Shown: positions 19,048-30,200 of the stretch, piece by piece
How the letters are laid out: the number at the start of each line of letters is the position of its first letter
Numbering within the stretch: position 1 is the first letter of the stretch
Assembly: GCA_019285755.1 (NCBI GenBank)
Contig: CP079103.1
Span: 2,852,001-2,916,000, forward strand
Source: Chitinophaga sp. E66
GTDB taxonomy: Bacteria > Bacteroidota > Bacteroidia > Chitinophagales > Chitinophagaceae
Reading direction: 5' to 3'
DNA length: 64,000 bases
The notes under the pieces: generated by a model
Database searches by the model: none
The model's input: the letters and a program-made list of their open reading frames with translations, nothing else
What the model was told of the DNA's origin: nothing
Translations under genes and position numbers: made by a program

Positions 19048-19428
19048 TTAAAAGTGAGACAGGAAATAGCCTTCTACATCATCCGCCAGCACAAAGCCCT
19101 GATCTTCCGGATCCATGACATCGGCGCCATCCCGGATATAGGGATCTATACTGAGGTACATGCCCTTTTCCGTCTGGAGAAACTTGTATTCGCCAAGGAA
19201 ATCGACCGTGTTATGTTTACGGCCATAGAACTGGAATTCCTGAATGCCGGTAAACCGCAACATGACCGTTCTGCGCACTTTGTCATGTTTCAGGGTGATG
19301 TAAATATCGATAACGGGCGCCCGCGATGCGTCGAACCGCTGAATGATGCTTTGTACTTCTCCGTCCAGCAGTGTAAGCGTATCTGTCAGTTTAGCAAGGA
19401 GCTCTTCGTTACGGCCGATGGAAATCAT
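19048..19428 (-). CDS. Hypothetical protein, 126 residues
   Basis: Not recognised. The sequence is soluble, with mixed alpha/beta character: an N-terminal helical part (LLAKLTDTLTLLDGEVQSII), alternating strands (PVIDIYITLKHDKVRRTVML, IQEFQFYGRKHNTVDFLG, KGMYLSIDPYIRDGADVMDP) and an acidic end (LADDVEGYFLSHF). No signal peptide or membrane segment. Codon use resembles the neighbours and the frame is intact, so it is probably a real gene. It stands alone between a VOC gene and a frameshifted exported-type gene. Confidence 0.6.
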   Translation of the reverse strand: MISIGRNEELLAKLTDTLTLLDGEVQSIIQRFDASRAPVIDIYITLKHDKVRRTVMLRFTGIQEFQFYGRKHNTVDFLGEYKFLQTEKGMYLSIDPYIRDGADVMDPEDQGFVLADDVEGYFLSHF

Positions 19429-19681
19429 ACAGGTAAATTACACTAATTAAAACTCCGGTTGCGATTATTTTCTCCTGCATGCGCCCCCGTCAATTGCAAA
19501 GCTAAAATTGCATCCAACAACAATACTATCAAGCTATATCTGAATCCGTTAGCAATCCCTGCATCAGTTGGTTTCTTCGGCTTTAGACAAATTGTTACCC
19601 GGCAGGAGTCTTTCCGGTAGCCAACCGGAACTAAAACTTATCACGTAATTTACTATTACCTCCCCGCTGGCATGCCTGATC

Positions 19682-20389
19682 CTACCCGGTACCTGGCGGG
19701 CCGTAACCAAACCGCCTTGCATCCTGCAGGCCATTGAAGCCGACGAGCGCTGGCCGCACCGCCTGCCCGCCTACAACGGCCGTCCGTATCCCGTTTTCCC
19801 GGCAGCCGGCCCGCCCGTCTGCGGACATGCAGCTATAACAGGCAAAACCGGTATTACCAGCCAGATCCTCTGCCCGCGCCTGTACGTTGATAGTACCTGC
19901 AACCACATGCGCTTTAGCCGTACGATACACCCAATCCATATTCCCGGCGCCCATCACCGCCTGCCCTTCCTCCAGCAACCTGCCATTTGCATCCGTCAAC
20001 CGCACCGTTACCCCTTCACCCTGAAATCATCCACGGCCCGGATGCGTACCGGAACCCCGCCTGCCCGTGATACCCCGACATATCTATTCGCCTGACTTCC
20101 GGCGCTTTCATGGCATCCCCAGGGCAATGGTATACCCCGCCATGCCCCGCTTTTTCGCCACCGCGCGATATTGCGCCGCCAGGCCGGGCTCCCTCATGGC
20201 CCCGGAGGCATATGCAGACGCGTCCCGGAACCGGTCGCGGGCTTCCCGCTGCGCCGGCGAAGGCTTGTACCGCGAAAAGTCCGGGTACTTGCACAACAGC
20301 GCTTTCCCGTTCACTTGCCGCACTACAAACTGCTTCCCGATACCGCCATGCGCGCCATGTAAAACTATATTATTGGTGACTATCGCCAT
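19682..20389 (-). CDS. Conserved Bacteroidota-type hypothetical protein, two segments (frameshifted)
   Basis: Reconstructed from the ATG at 20389. The N-terminal segment (AIVTNNIVLHGAHGGIGKQF, VVRQVNGKALLCKYPDFS, PAQREARDRFRDASAYASGA, and PGLAAQYRAVAKKRG) has a pattern I recall from unnamed proteins of Bacteroidetes in which a GKxIV..P...S..Q...F..A..YA block is followed by a beta-rich half. The second half here has RRIDMSGYHGQAGFRYASG, RLTDANGRLLEEGQAVMG, MDWVYRTAKAHVVAGTINVQ and ARAEDLAGN. The true C-terminus is unclear because the frame continues past the last family-like motif. At least two frame steps are needed (near 20108 and 20020). Function unknown; it may be phage- or secretion-related, but nothing here proves it. 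Confidence 0.45.
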
Positions 20390-20420
20390 AACCCGAAATT
20401 CGGGATTACCGGCACAAAAA

Positions 20421-20538
20421 AGCTTGCAGGAAAGGAGAAAAAGCTGACAGGAAAGGAGAAAATGACAACTGCGGCAGAAGGAGAAACAATGTCCAACCCA
20501 GCGACGACTGAAGGGAGACTGAAGGAAGACTGAAGGAA
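20421..20538. repeat. Short tandem repeats, 21-bp and 11-bp periods
   Basis: Two tandem 21-bp units (20421-20441 and 20442-20462) share agct..caggaaaggagaaaa. Further on, an 11-bp unit beginning gactgaagg is repeated three times at 20506, 20517 and 20528. They lie in the spacer between the unknown gene at 19682 and the desaturase terminator. No function is evident. Confidence 0.6.
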
Positions 20539-20580
20539 GCTTAGGGGATGATACTACCCTGGCCCTGCCTTCACCGGCAT

Positions 20581-20610
20581 AAAAAAGGCGATGGATCGCT
20601 CCATCGCCTT
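20581..20610 (-). terminator. Terminator of the desaturase gene
   Basis: Perfect 11-bp stem (aaggcgatgga at 20585-20595 with tccatcgcctt at 20600-20610), loop tcgc, followed on the minus strand by six T. Lies 20 bases after the desaturase stop codon. Confidence 0.88.
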
Positions 20611-20630
20611 CAGAAATTTATATTTACCGC

Positions 20631-21413
20631 TTAAGCAGCTTTCCGCGTCTTCTTGGGAACCGCGATCTTAGCCGTAGCTGTTTCACGCAGTTTGATAATA
20701 CCAACGAAGTGCATAGCGCGCATTACCGGGTAAGTAGGATCGAATTCGAACCATTTCTTAGCGAAGTTTGCGCTGTCTTTATGCTTATGGTGGTTGTTCT
20801 GGAACAGTTCACCCAGCAGGAAGATACCCCAGGGCTCAGAGTTGCGGGAATGGTCGCCGTTATCGAAGTTGCTGTAACCATATTTGTGACCGCACCAGTT
20901 CACGATTGCACCCTGGATAGGGCCCATCAGGAAGTGGATCGGCAGCAGCAGGTACAGCCACCACATCGTGCCGGCGAAATAAATATAGAAGGCAACGTAT
21001 GCAGCCATCCAGGCAATACGCGTAAAGCGGCTGTCACCGAACTTGTCCAGGCTGCCCCAGATAGGCAAAGGATCATTGGTGAACTTGGCATCAGGCAGTT
21101 TCTTGCCGGAAAGGAAAGCCGCATAGATTTCACGGGTGTGGATCATCATATGCCAAACGTCTTTAAAGAAGTGCGGGCTATGCGGATCGTGCTCGGTGTC
21201 GCTATATTCGTGGTGCATACGGTGCATAACGCCATAAGCGCGGGGAATCAGGTATGATGAACCCTGGAAGAACCAGGTACAAAAGTAAAATACGCGCTCC
21301 CATCCTTTGCTGGTATCATACATCTGGTGAGATGCATAACGGTGAAGGAAAAATGTATGGAAGAAGAGTGACAAGAACCAATGTGAAAAGAAGAAGATCA
21401 GTATCGCAGTCAT
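20631..21413 (-). CDS. Acyl-CoA desaturase (membrane fatty-acid desaturase)
   Basis: 260 residues from the preferred start at 21413 (MTAILIFFFSHW); the open frame extends 12 codons further to 21449. Histidine boxes of the membrane desaturase family are present: HRYASH, HRMHH and, near the C-terminus, the NNHHKH variant of the third box (FQNNHHKHKDSANF). Several hydrophobic helices lie between them. The family uses a di-iron centre, oxygen and an electron donor to introduce a double bond into acyl chains, thereby adjusting membrane fluidity. The tail KIAVPKKTRKAA is basic and cytoplasmic. The gene is intact and monocistronic, with its own strong terminator. Confidence 0.9.
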   Translation of the reverse strand: MTAILIFFFSHWFLSLFFHTFFLHRYASHQMYDTSKGWERVFYFCTWFFQGSSYLIPRAYGVMHRMHHEYSDTEHDPHSPHFFKDVWHMMIHTREIYAAFLSGKKLPDAKFTNDPLPIWGSLDKFGDSRFTRIAWMAAYVAFYIYFAGTMWWLYLLLPIHFLMGPIQGAIVNWCGHKYGYSNFDNGDHSRNSEPWGIFLLGELFQNNHHKHKDSANFAKKWFEFDPTYPVMRAMHFVGIIKLRETATAKIAVPKKTRKAA

Positions 21414-21539
21414 GAACGCCTCAATTTTAGTGTTGAATAGAAAGGGCAAAGGTAACCCTTTAATCCGGGCTTACCTAATAATCAAGCCCCCGTCAAAAAT
21501 TAACGCCTTCTTAATGAATATATTAATAGGGTATATGTG

Positions 21540-23159
21540 CTAAGGGCGCTTTTCCACGATGCGTACCCTTCTCAGCTCCAGCGTATTCAGCCCGTCGCTC
21601 CACAAACCCTCCACTTCCGGCTGCCGGAACCGCATCACCATGTCGTAAAACACGGGCACCACCGGCGCATCCGCCACCACCATCCTGTCCATTTCCTGGT
21701 ACAGCAGGTACCTGGCAGAATCGTTCGTTTCCTGCAGGGCGCGCTCGTATAGTTTGTCGAACGCCGGGTTGTTGTACCGCGTATAGTTCGGCGGCGCGGG
21801 ATTTTTACTGTAAAACATCGCTAAAAAGCTCTCCGCATCGGGGTAATCCGCTATCCAGCTGGCCCGGAAAAACGGCACGGCCGATTTGGCCACCTGGTCG
21901 ATCAGCGGGCCGCGCTGCATCACTTCCACCTGCACCCTGATCCCCAATTCCTGCAACTGCCTTGCGGCATAATCTGCCAGGTCGGCATACAGCGGTATAG
22001 ACACCAGCGTGATCACCGGCATCCCCTTCCCGTTCGGATACCCTGCTTCCGCCAGCAGTTTCCTGGCGCGCGCAGGGTCGTAATGGTACCCGCGCACCTT
22101 CGCCGTATCGAAAGACGGAAGCCCTGCCGGCACAAAGCCCGATGTGGCGGGTATCCCCTTGTTGTTACGCAGGTATGTGACCATCTTCACCCGGTCGAAC
22201 CCGTAGTTCACCGCCTGCCGCACGCGCAGGTCGTGCAATGGGCTGTTCCTCACGCCCGGCTTTTCCGAGTCCATGACGATGCCGAAATACTCCGTGCTGA
22301 GGTAAGGCGTTTTCATCATCGCGATCTTGCCCTCCCACTCCTTTTTCAGCTCGCCCTGGCGTGTGAGCACTTCGTCTTTGAACGTGGCGTCTATTTCATT
22401 GATGAAGCTTAATTGTCCCTGACGGAACAGCAGGAACTCCGTGCCCTTGCTGTCCACAAACGATATCTGGACCGCGTCCAGGTAAGGGAGGCGGTTGCCT
22501 TGTTCGTCGGATTCGTGGTAGCGGGGTTTTATGCAACACCAGCGCCTGGCCTTCGTCCCAATAAAAGAACTTAAACGGGCCCGTCCCGATAGGGTTCTTG
22601 CGGAAATCCTTGCCGTAATGCGCCACGACCTCCTTCGGCACCACGCTGCAGTATTGCATGCTCAGGATCCCCATGATGGGCTGGAAGGGCTGGAGCAGGC
22701 GGAGGCGGAAGGTACTGTCGTTCAGCGCGGTAAACCCTGTTTCCGGGTCCACTTTCCCGTTAAACACCCAGGCGCCCGAGGAGGCGGTGGCGGGGTCCAT
22801 CACGCGGCGGAAGCTATATGCCACATCATCCGCCGTCATGCGCCGGCCTTTGCCCCGGGGAATACGGGGTGGTCGTGGAAATAAACGTCGGTATGGAGGT
22901 GGAAGATGTATTCTTTCCGGTCGGCCGACACCTCCCAGCTTTTCGCCAGTGAAGGCCTGATGTTCAGGGCGCTGTCCGTTTCAACGAGGGTGTTGAAGAT
23001 CTGGCGGACGGCCCACATGATCGCCTGGTTTTTGGCGAAGGCGGGGTCCAGCGTGGGGATGCCGCCTTCCTGGTTGTACCGGAACACCATTTTGCCGCTG
23101 TTGCGGCGCTGGCCGCAGGCACACAGCAGGATCAGCAGGAGGAAGATGGAATACTTCAT
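21540..23159 (-). CDS. Family 5 extracellular solute-binding lipoprotein (frameshifted)
   Basis: About 540 residues. Lipoprotein signal MKYSIFLLLILLCACG (Cys15). The SBP_bac_5 (DppA/OppA) fold is seen in FRYNQEGGIPTLDPAFAKNQ, NTLVETDSALNIRPSLAKSW, MTADDVAYSFRRVMDPATA, NPIGTGPFKFFYWDEGQALV, LRVRQAVNYGFDRVKMVTYL and YDPARARKLLAEAGYPNGKG. Frame steps occur near 22840 and 22520. The protein binds peptides or similar solutes for an ABC importer, but no permease or ATPase genes adjoin it, so it is an orphan component. It is divergent from an M1 peptidase gene across a 121-base spacer, which hints at shared use in peptide scavenging. Confidence 0.85.
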
Positions 23160-23280
23160 AGATTGAAGCCATCAAGGTAATCAGAAATCAGGGGATAGAC
23201 AAGGCCGGCGACCGCCCGTCAAAAAAATGGCCTGCCGTCTGCCAGAGCTTATTTATATTGCCGTTTAAATCTTTACCTGT

Positions 23281-24908
23281 ATGATGCGGCTCCTGCCCTT
23301 CCTGCTGATGCTGTTCTCCTCCTTCCAGGCCTTCAGCCAGCACAATCAACGTTTCACCCGCCAGGATACCCTGCGCGGCACGCTCAGCCCGGAGCGCACC
23401 TGGTGGGACGTAACTTTACGACCTGTCTATCCGCGTGTTCCCCGATACCAAATCCATCGAAGGCAGCAACGTCATCCATTACCGGGTGACGGGCGCGCCC
23501 GCGCGCATGCAGATCGACCTGCAGCAGCCCATGGAATTGCAGAAAGCCGTGCAGGACGGTAAGGAACTGACCTTCACCCGCGAAGGCAATGCCTTCTTCA
23601 TCGACATGCCCGCCAATCAGCCCAAAGGCAAGATCAAGCAACTGGCGCTTACCTTCTCCGGCAAGCCCCGCGAAGCGAAGAATGCGCCCTGGGACGGCGG
23701 CATCGTCTGGGGTAAAGATTCCCTTAACCGCCCTGGATCGCCAGCGCCTGCCAGGGCCTCGGCGCCAGCGTGTTCTGGCCGAATAAGGACCACCAGTCCG
23801 AGGAGCCCGACAGCATGCGCATCGCCGTCACCGTACCCGGCGCGCTTACCAATGTCTCCAACGGCAAGCTCCGCTCCGTAAAACCCGGCCCTGACGGCAC
23901 GCGGACGTTCACCTGGTTCGTTTCCAACCCCATCAACAACTACGACGTAGCCCTCAACATCGCGCACTACGCGCATTTCACCGATACCTTTAAAGGCGAG
24001 GCAGGTACGCTGCCACTGGATTTCTGGGTGTTGGATTATAAGCTGGACGTTGCTAAAAAGCACTTTGGCGTCGTGAAGCCCATGATGCAATGCTTCGAAC
24101 ACTGGTTCGGCCCCTACCCTTTCTATTCCGACAGCTACAAGCTGGTGGAAACGCCGCACCTGGGCATGGAGCACCAAAGCGCCGTGGCCTATGGCAACCA
24201 ATATAAGATGGGCTACCGCGGCAGGGATCTCTCCGGCTCCGGCTGGGGCTGAAGTGGGATTTCATCATCATCCATGAAACCGGCCACGAATGGTTCGGGA
24301 ACAATATCACGACCAAAGACATCGCCGATATGTGGGTGCATGAATCCTTCACCAACTATTCCGAAACGCTCTTTACCGAATGCCGCTACGGCAAGGAAGC
24401 AGGTAACACATACCTTCAGGGCATCCGTAAGAACATCGCCAACGATGTGCCCATCATCGGCCCCTATGGCGTGAATACGGAAGGCTCGGGCGATATGTAT
24501 TACAAAGGTTCGAACATGGTACATACCATCCGCCAGATCATCAATAACGATGAAAAGTTCCGCCAGATCCTGCGCGGGCTGAACAAGACCTTCTGGCACC
24601 AGACGGTAACCACGCAACAGGTGGAGGAATTCATCAACAAAAAATCAGGTATCAACTTCGATAAAGTGTTCGATCAATACCTGCGCCATACCCAACCGCC
24701 CATATTCGAGTACAGCACCGCCGGCGGCCAACTCAAATACCGCTGGGTGGCAGACGTGAAGGGTTTCGACATGCCGCTGCGCGTCAGCACCGGCGCGGCA
24801 AAGCCTGTCATGTTGCAACCCACGCAGGAATGGAAGACGCTCCCGCTAAAGGATGCCGACAAGTTTAAGATCGATCCGAACTTTTATGTGATTGCGAAGA
24901 AAGTGTAA
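23281..24908 (+). CDS. M1-family metallopeptidase (frameshifted)
   Basis: About 543 residues with a signal peptide (RLLPFLLMLFSSFQAFSQ). The M1 active site is complete: zinc site IIIHETGHEWFGNNITTKD with the third ligand Glu in MWVHESFTNYSE, and the substrate-recognition motif appears as LGMEHQSAVAYGNQY in place of GAMEN, a variant common in Bacteroidetes M1 proteins. The Tyr motif is in GDMYYKGSNMVHTIRQI. Frame steps lie near 23410, 23725 and 24250, each with the sign of one lost base. It is shorter than full aminopeptidase N, lacking the large C-terminal helical domain. It should cleave N-terminal residues from peptides in the periplasm; the divergent peptide-binding lipoprotein gene supports that. 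Confidence 0.88.
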
Positions 24909-24920
24909 TCACGTTTTGAT

Positions 24921-24959
24921 AAAAAAAGCGGGCATTCAGCTAATGAATGCCCGCTTTTT
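24921..24959. terminator. Bidirectional terminator
   Basis: Perfect 14-bp stem aaaaagcgggcatt (24923-24936) with aatgcccgcttttt (24946-24959), 9-base loop, between the convergent M1 gene and the small lipoprotein gene; A and T tracts on both sides serve both directions. Confidence 0.88.
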
Positions 24960-24975
24960 CATTTCGTGCAATGGA

Positions 24976-25343
24976 TCACTTCAGTTCGCGAACGGTAATC
25001 TGCGCTTTACCTTCCATTTCCCAGCGGTCGCCCGAAACGGTAAGGGTATCGCCTGCTTTGGCGCTCCTGTATTGGGCATGATCTTTCAGGTTAGCGTGGG
25101 AGATCGTTACGTAATATACGGAGTCTGCTGAGGATCTGATCTTTGCGGTGTAGCCGTCTTTCCCTGGGTTACTTCTTCCACTACGCCGGAAACGAATCCG
25201 GGAGCTGCGGGCGCCGGGGCGGGTGTTTCTACGAGGGCGGCAACGGAGTCGTGCGACTTTTCTTCCGTCGGGTTTTGCGAGCCGCTGTTGCAGGCGGCGA
25301 AAGCAGAGAGGACCGTTGCGGTCAGGATCAATGTAAACTTCAT
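24976..25343 (-). CDS. Small lipoprotein of unknown function (frameshifted)
   Basis: About 122 residues. Lipoprotein signal MKFTLILTATVLSAFAAC (Cys18), then a linker rich in S, T, E, P and A (VETPAPAPAAPG), then a small beta-rich domain: FVSGVVEEVTQGKDGYTAKI, SSADSVYYVTISHANL, YRSAKAGDTLTVSGDRWEME and GKAQITVRELK. The frame step near 25155 has the sign of one lost base. The last part looks like an OB-like or SH3-like barrel, but I do not recognise the family. It is transcribed alone toward the M1 gene. Confidence 0.65.
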
Positions 25344-25383
25344 GAGGTTCCGTTTTAGAAGGGGAAATTAAGGAATCTTCTAC

Positions 25384-25413
25384 AAAAAGGGGCCGCGCTG
25401 GTGCGCGGCCCCT
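25384..25413 (-). terminator. Terminator of SusCD pair B
   Basis: Perfect 11-bp stem aggggccgcgc (25388-25398) with gcgcggcccct (25403-25413), loop tggt, five T on the minus strand. It follows the SusD stop codon by 24 bases. Confidence 0.88.
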
Positions 25414-25436
25414 GAAGTATGCATATGATCGGAGGA

Positions 25437-27202
25437 TTAGTCTAACGTAGGGTTGAAAGTACCGCCCCAGTTGTTGTTTTGCTGCAACTTGAGTTACGGT
25501 CCAGCACGTCTTTCTTTATGGGGAAGAAATAATACGTGTCTGGCACGGAGGTTACTTTTACACCGGTGCGGGGCACTGGAGCAGGCTGTACTTGAAGTTG
25601 GCTTCTGTCAGCTGGTTCAGGTTGGCTTTGTTACGCGCTTCGCTGATCGCCATTTCAGTACCATCGGCATTGATCGCGATGGCTTCCACACCCCATTTGG
25701 TAATGTTGTTCAGGCGGTCGAGCATACGGAGCCTGCGGAGGTCCCAGAAGCGCTGGCCTTCGAAGCATAACTCGATGTTACGCTCGTTCAGGATGGCTTC
25801 GCGCATTTGTTCGCGCGTGGTGGCGGTTATGCCGTAGTTGCCATTCGTTCCGGGTTCGATGCCTGCGCGCTGGCGAAGCTGTTTCAGCATGTCCAGCGCT
25901 TCGGCGATACGGCCGGTTTCATTGGCGGTTTCTGCATAGTTGAGCATTACTTCCGCAAAGCGCATCAGCACGAAGTCTACGTCATACTGCTGTACTTCCG
26001 CCTGTTTGAGGCGCAACAGGCTGTTCTTCAATACGAAGAAACCAGTATAGCGGTCGAGGTTCGTGGAGTTGATCTGTGCTTTCGGGTTGATGCCGTAATC
26101 GTCCAGCTCATGCGCCACGCCAAGGGCGGTGTACTGGCGCTTCTCCGCTTTACCTGAAACGGCGTAAGGCTTGCCGTTCCAAACCACGGATTTATTGAAG
26201 CGGGGATCGCGGTCTTTCCAGTAGTTCTGGAGGAAGTCGGCGTCTGTTTTGAAATAAGCGCTCGTTGCATCGTTATATTTCTTGCCGTCTTTCATGGGGA
26301 AAGTTTTCACGAATTCCCGGTAGGCACTGCAAATGCAGGACCGCGGCTTTCAGAACCGGGGCGTACGCCGTTATCCCATTCGGTGGTTTTGTTCGGGTAT
26401 TGGTTTACCACTGCGAAGACGGTTTCGGTATTTTTTCCTGCAGCGCGATGTTGCTGTAATCATCCACCAGTTTAATGCCCAGCGCTTTCAGGTCGTCATA
26501 CGCCTTTTTGTTGGCGGTGTACGCTTCTGCCCAGTAGGCGTTGCCCCAGGGGTTGGAAGGGTTAAACTGCGGAGATGCTTTGTATAGCAGTACTTTCGCT
26601 TTGAATGCCAGGGCGAAGGCGCCATCGATACGGCCATAATCGGCCGAAGAAGTGGCGATTTTCGGAGGCAATTTGGCGATGGCATCGTCGAGGTCTTTGA
26701 TGATGAGGTCAAAGCACTCCTTGGTGGTGTTGCGCGGCGTATTCAGGTCGTCTGTTGCGATATCCTGCGGCTTGGTAATATACGGTACGCCGCCATGGTA
26801 GGTGACCATATCGAAATACGCGTACGCGCGCATGAAGAGCGCCTGGCCGAGGATCCTGTCTTTAACATCCTGTTTCAGTCCACCAGTTACTACCTTAGTA
26901 GCTGCTTCATTAATGAGGCGGATGCGGGTGTAATTCCAGCTTTTGAACTCGTCGTTTGTAATAGTGACACGGTCCGGATAGAAGAAGATGCCGGCCATTT
27001 GTTCACTTTTCTGTTCGAGGCCGGGGCTCCAGTTCCCGAACATGGGATAGATATTGGTGATGAAGGCGTTGGCGAGGTTCTCATCGTTCCAAACCTGTTC
27101 AGGGCTATAGCCCTCAAGGTCGTCGATCTCCAGCACCTTCTTACAGGAAGCGAACATGCCGCCCAGCAGTAGTATAGCTAATAATGTCTTTTTCATAATC
27201 AT
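25437..27202 (-). CDS. susD: SusD/RagB-family lipoprotein of pair B (frameshifted)
   Basis: About 588 residues; the start is probably the ATG at 27196 (MKKTLLAILLLGGMFASC, lipobox Cys). SusD-like motifs: LFMRAYAYFDMVTYHGGVPY, RIDGAFALAFKAKVLLYKAS, FVLMRFAEVMLNYAETANET and NERNIELCFEGQRFWDLRRL. Frame steps near 26425, 26330, 25570 and 25490 restore the typical end KLQQNNNWGGTFNPTLD. It is the glycan-binding lid of the SusC at 27211, whose stop codon lies 8 bases upstream. No glycosidase gene adjoins this pair, so its ligand cannot be guessed from neighbours; the next gene on the SusC side, after a terminator, is a NamZ muramidase. Confidence 0.87.
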
Positions 27203-27210
27203 GCGTTTTA

Positions 27211-30200
27211 CTAGAATCTGATGTCAGCTCCGATGGTGAAGGTTTTCATGAGAGGATAAGAATCGTAGTTCTTTTGTTCCGGATCATGAAACTCGTTCAT
27301 GGGCGAAATAGCGAACAGGTTGGTACCGTTGAAGTACAACTGTGCGCTGGTCAGGCCGATGGTGCGCACCCAACTCTTGGGTAGGCTGTAACCGAGGTTC
27401 AGCATTTTCATACGCAGATAAGCGCCGCTGCGCATCCAGAAATTGGTAGCCACGCTGCCAGATTCCTGCCAGTTGCTGCCAACAGGACGGGGGTACTTGG
27501 CGTCCGGGGTTTCCGGTGTCCATACATCGTCTGCCCAGATGGGATAGTACGGACGAACACTACCGCCGTGCTGACGCATACCTGCTCCTTCCTGGTTGCT
27601 GATCACACGGTCGTAAGCAGTAACGCCCTGAAAGAATGTCTGCAAAGCCCAGTTCTTGTAGGATAAGTTGAGGCCGAGGCCAAAGTTCACGCGCGGGGTG
27701 GCGTTATCGGACAGCAGTTGCATGTCGTTATTATCGATCTTGCCGTCAGGACCGGGCGCGTAGTTCTCGCCACGGATATCCTCAAAAGGATAGCGCCGAG
27801 GTAAGGATTGCGGCCATATTGCTTGAAGCCTTTAGCCAGCAGCCCGTCCAGTTGCTCCTGCGTACGGATAAGACCAAGGGAACGAAGGCCGATGATCCTC
27901 GTTTCCGGGCGACCGATACGCGATTCGAAGTTACGCAGTCCGTTGGGGCCGAGCGCAGCATCTTCGTCATAAATATCCCAGCGGTCCTTTACATAACCTA
28001 CGTTGGCATTGATGGAGTAATTGATCTTGCCGGAAGCGGCTTTGTCTCTCCATTCGAGCGTCAGCTCACCACCTCTCCACGAACGTGCTGCGTAGTTTTC
28101 AGGCGCCAGCGCCTGGCCATAGTTATCCGGTACGCGCACCTGGCGGTAACCAAGGATGTCCGTTTCTTTGCGGACAAACACATCTACCGTACCATTGAAA
28201 CGGCCGCGGAGGAGCGTGAAATCGATACCTGCATTGTAGGAAGACGATTTTGCCCAGGTCAGGTTCGGGTTGGGCGTAGCGCCAGGCGTGATGCCCTGAT
28301 AAAGGCGGTCGCCAAACATGTAAGCGCTACCGTTCACGATACGCTGACGGAACGAGAAGGGCGTGATCCTGTTGCCCGCAGCATCCAGGTCGTTACCTGT
28401 AGAACCGTAAGACGCACGGATCTTCAGGTCATCGAACGCACGGGTAGCGTTCTTGAACCAGGTTTCTTCCGAGAGGCGCCATGCAATAGATGCCGACGGG
28501 AAGAAACCCCAGCGGCTATTCGCAGGGAACAGGGTGTTACCATCGTAACGGAAAGAGAATTCCGCAATATAACGACTGTCAAAGTTATAGTTCACACGAC
28601 CGATCCAGGACTGGCGCGCACCTACGGAATCCTTACCGCTGGAGTTGCGAAACTGGCGGTCAGACGGGTATGCGATGAACTGATCGTACGGCGTGATGGG
28701 ATTTTCGGCGCGTGCATATGCTATGCTGCCGCCGGTTTCCGACTGCTCGAATACCATCAACGCGTCGATGCCATGCTTACCGAAAGTACGGTTGTAGTTG
28801 ACGAACCAGTTCAGTTGATAGCTCCACCAGGCAGACAGGTTGTAATCCATGAAAGGCTGATTGGAGCTGAAGGTGAAGATATTGGTCTTGTTCGGGTCTG
28901 GCGCAGCGGGAATGAAACGGTTGCCATCCGGATCTTTCGGATTGAACACGTAGTTCTTCTGATAAGTAAGGAAGCGTTTGCGGTTATAGTCTTCCGCCAG
29001 ATAGCTGCCGGTCACTTTCGTGGAAAGGCCTTTCACATATTTCCCAAGGTCTATGTCGATACCGAGGATGGAATTCAACTGACGGTTGCGCGTTTTAATA
29101 TAGCGGTTACCGATTACCTGGTCAATAACGCTCCAGGCCTGCCAGCTACCCATCGGCGTTTGCACGGGGTAATCCGTTACGTGGTTCACCGGGGTGCCAT
29201 CGGCTTCCGTATAGAACGGGAAGGTCTTGGGCCAGTTGAAGGTTACGCGGTAAAGATCGGATACATCAAAGTCATCATCACCGGTGAAAGGCCAGTAGAA
29301 ACGGTCGAGGTTCTGCTGGTTTGCGGCAATGTTGAGGTTGATCTTGATCGCGTCAGATACTTTGGCGGTCACGTTGCTGCGGAGGTTCACCTTGCTGTTA
29401 TCCAGGCTTTTGTATGAGCCTTGTTCACCGCGGTAGCTGAGCAGCGAGTAATACGTGATCTTTTCACTTCCGCCCGCCACGCTCAGAGAGTGGCGGTGGC
29501 TGGAGGGATTGCGCCATATGAAATCATGCACGTTGTAGTGCTTGTCTTTGAAGTAGTCGAACTCTTCCTGACCGTTGGGTTTCGGGGTGCCGAGGAAATC
29601 CGCAACGCGGTTCTGGTACGTGAGCTCGTCTGCCGCGGTGGTTTTATCAGAAAGCAGCTCGCGTGTGGGGCGTGCGGTGGTGTAATTCGACTGGAAGCTG
29701 AACACCGGTTTGCCGAGGGAGCCTTTTTGGTGGTCACCAGCACAACGCCGTTACCGGCACGGGAACCGTATACGGCGGCAGTGGCAGCGTCTTTCAGGAA
29801 GCTCATCTGGTCTACTTCCGCAGCTTCCAACGCGTCAAACGCTTCTTTATCTCGCACCACACCATCGATCACATACAGCGGCTCAGCGAAGGCGCCGCGG
29901 ATACGGATGCCAGCGGTAGAACCGGAGAGGCCGGAGGTGTTGGTCACGTTTACCCCGGGTGCGCGGCCGGCGAGTGTGTTAGAGAGGTTGGCGGGTGCCA
30001 TGTTCACCAGCTCTTCGGCACGAACGGCGGTAACGGGACCGGTGAGGTTCGCTTTCTTCTGGGTGCCGTAACCCACTACCACGAGCTCATTAAGCCCTTT
30101 GGCGGCGGCGACCATCACCACGTTCACCTGGGCCTGTGTGCCCACGGTAATCTCCTGGTGTCGTAGCCCACGAAGCGGAACACGAGGACTGCGCCATTGT

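Noticed and set aside
20421..20538. CRISPR array
   Set aside because: The repeats are tandem and without spacers, of 21 and 11 bases, and no cas gene is present.
27819..29417. 532-residue ORF on the plus strand inside susC of pair B
   Set aside because: Antisense shadow of a clear SusC barrel; composition is rich in V, R and H without domain features.
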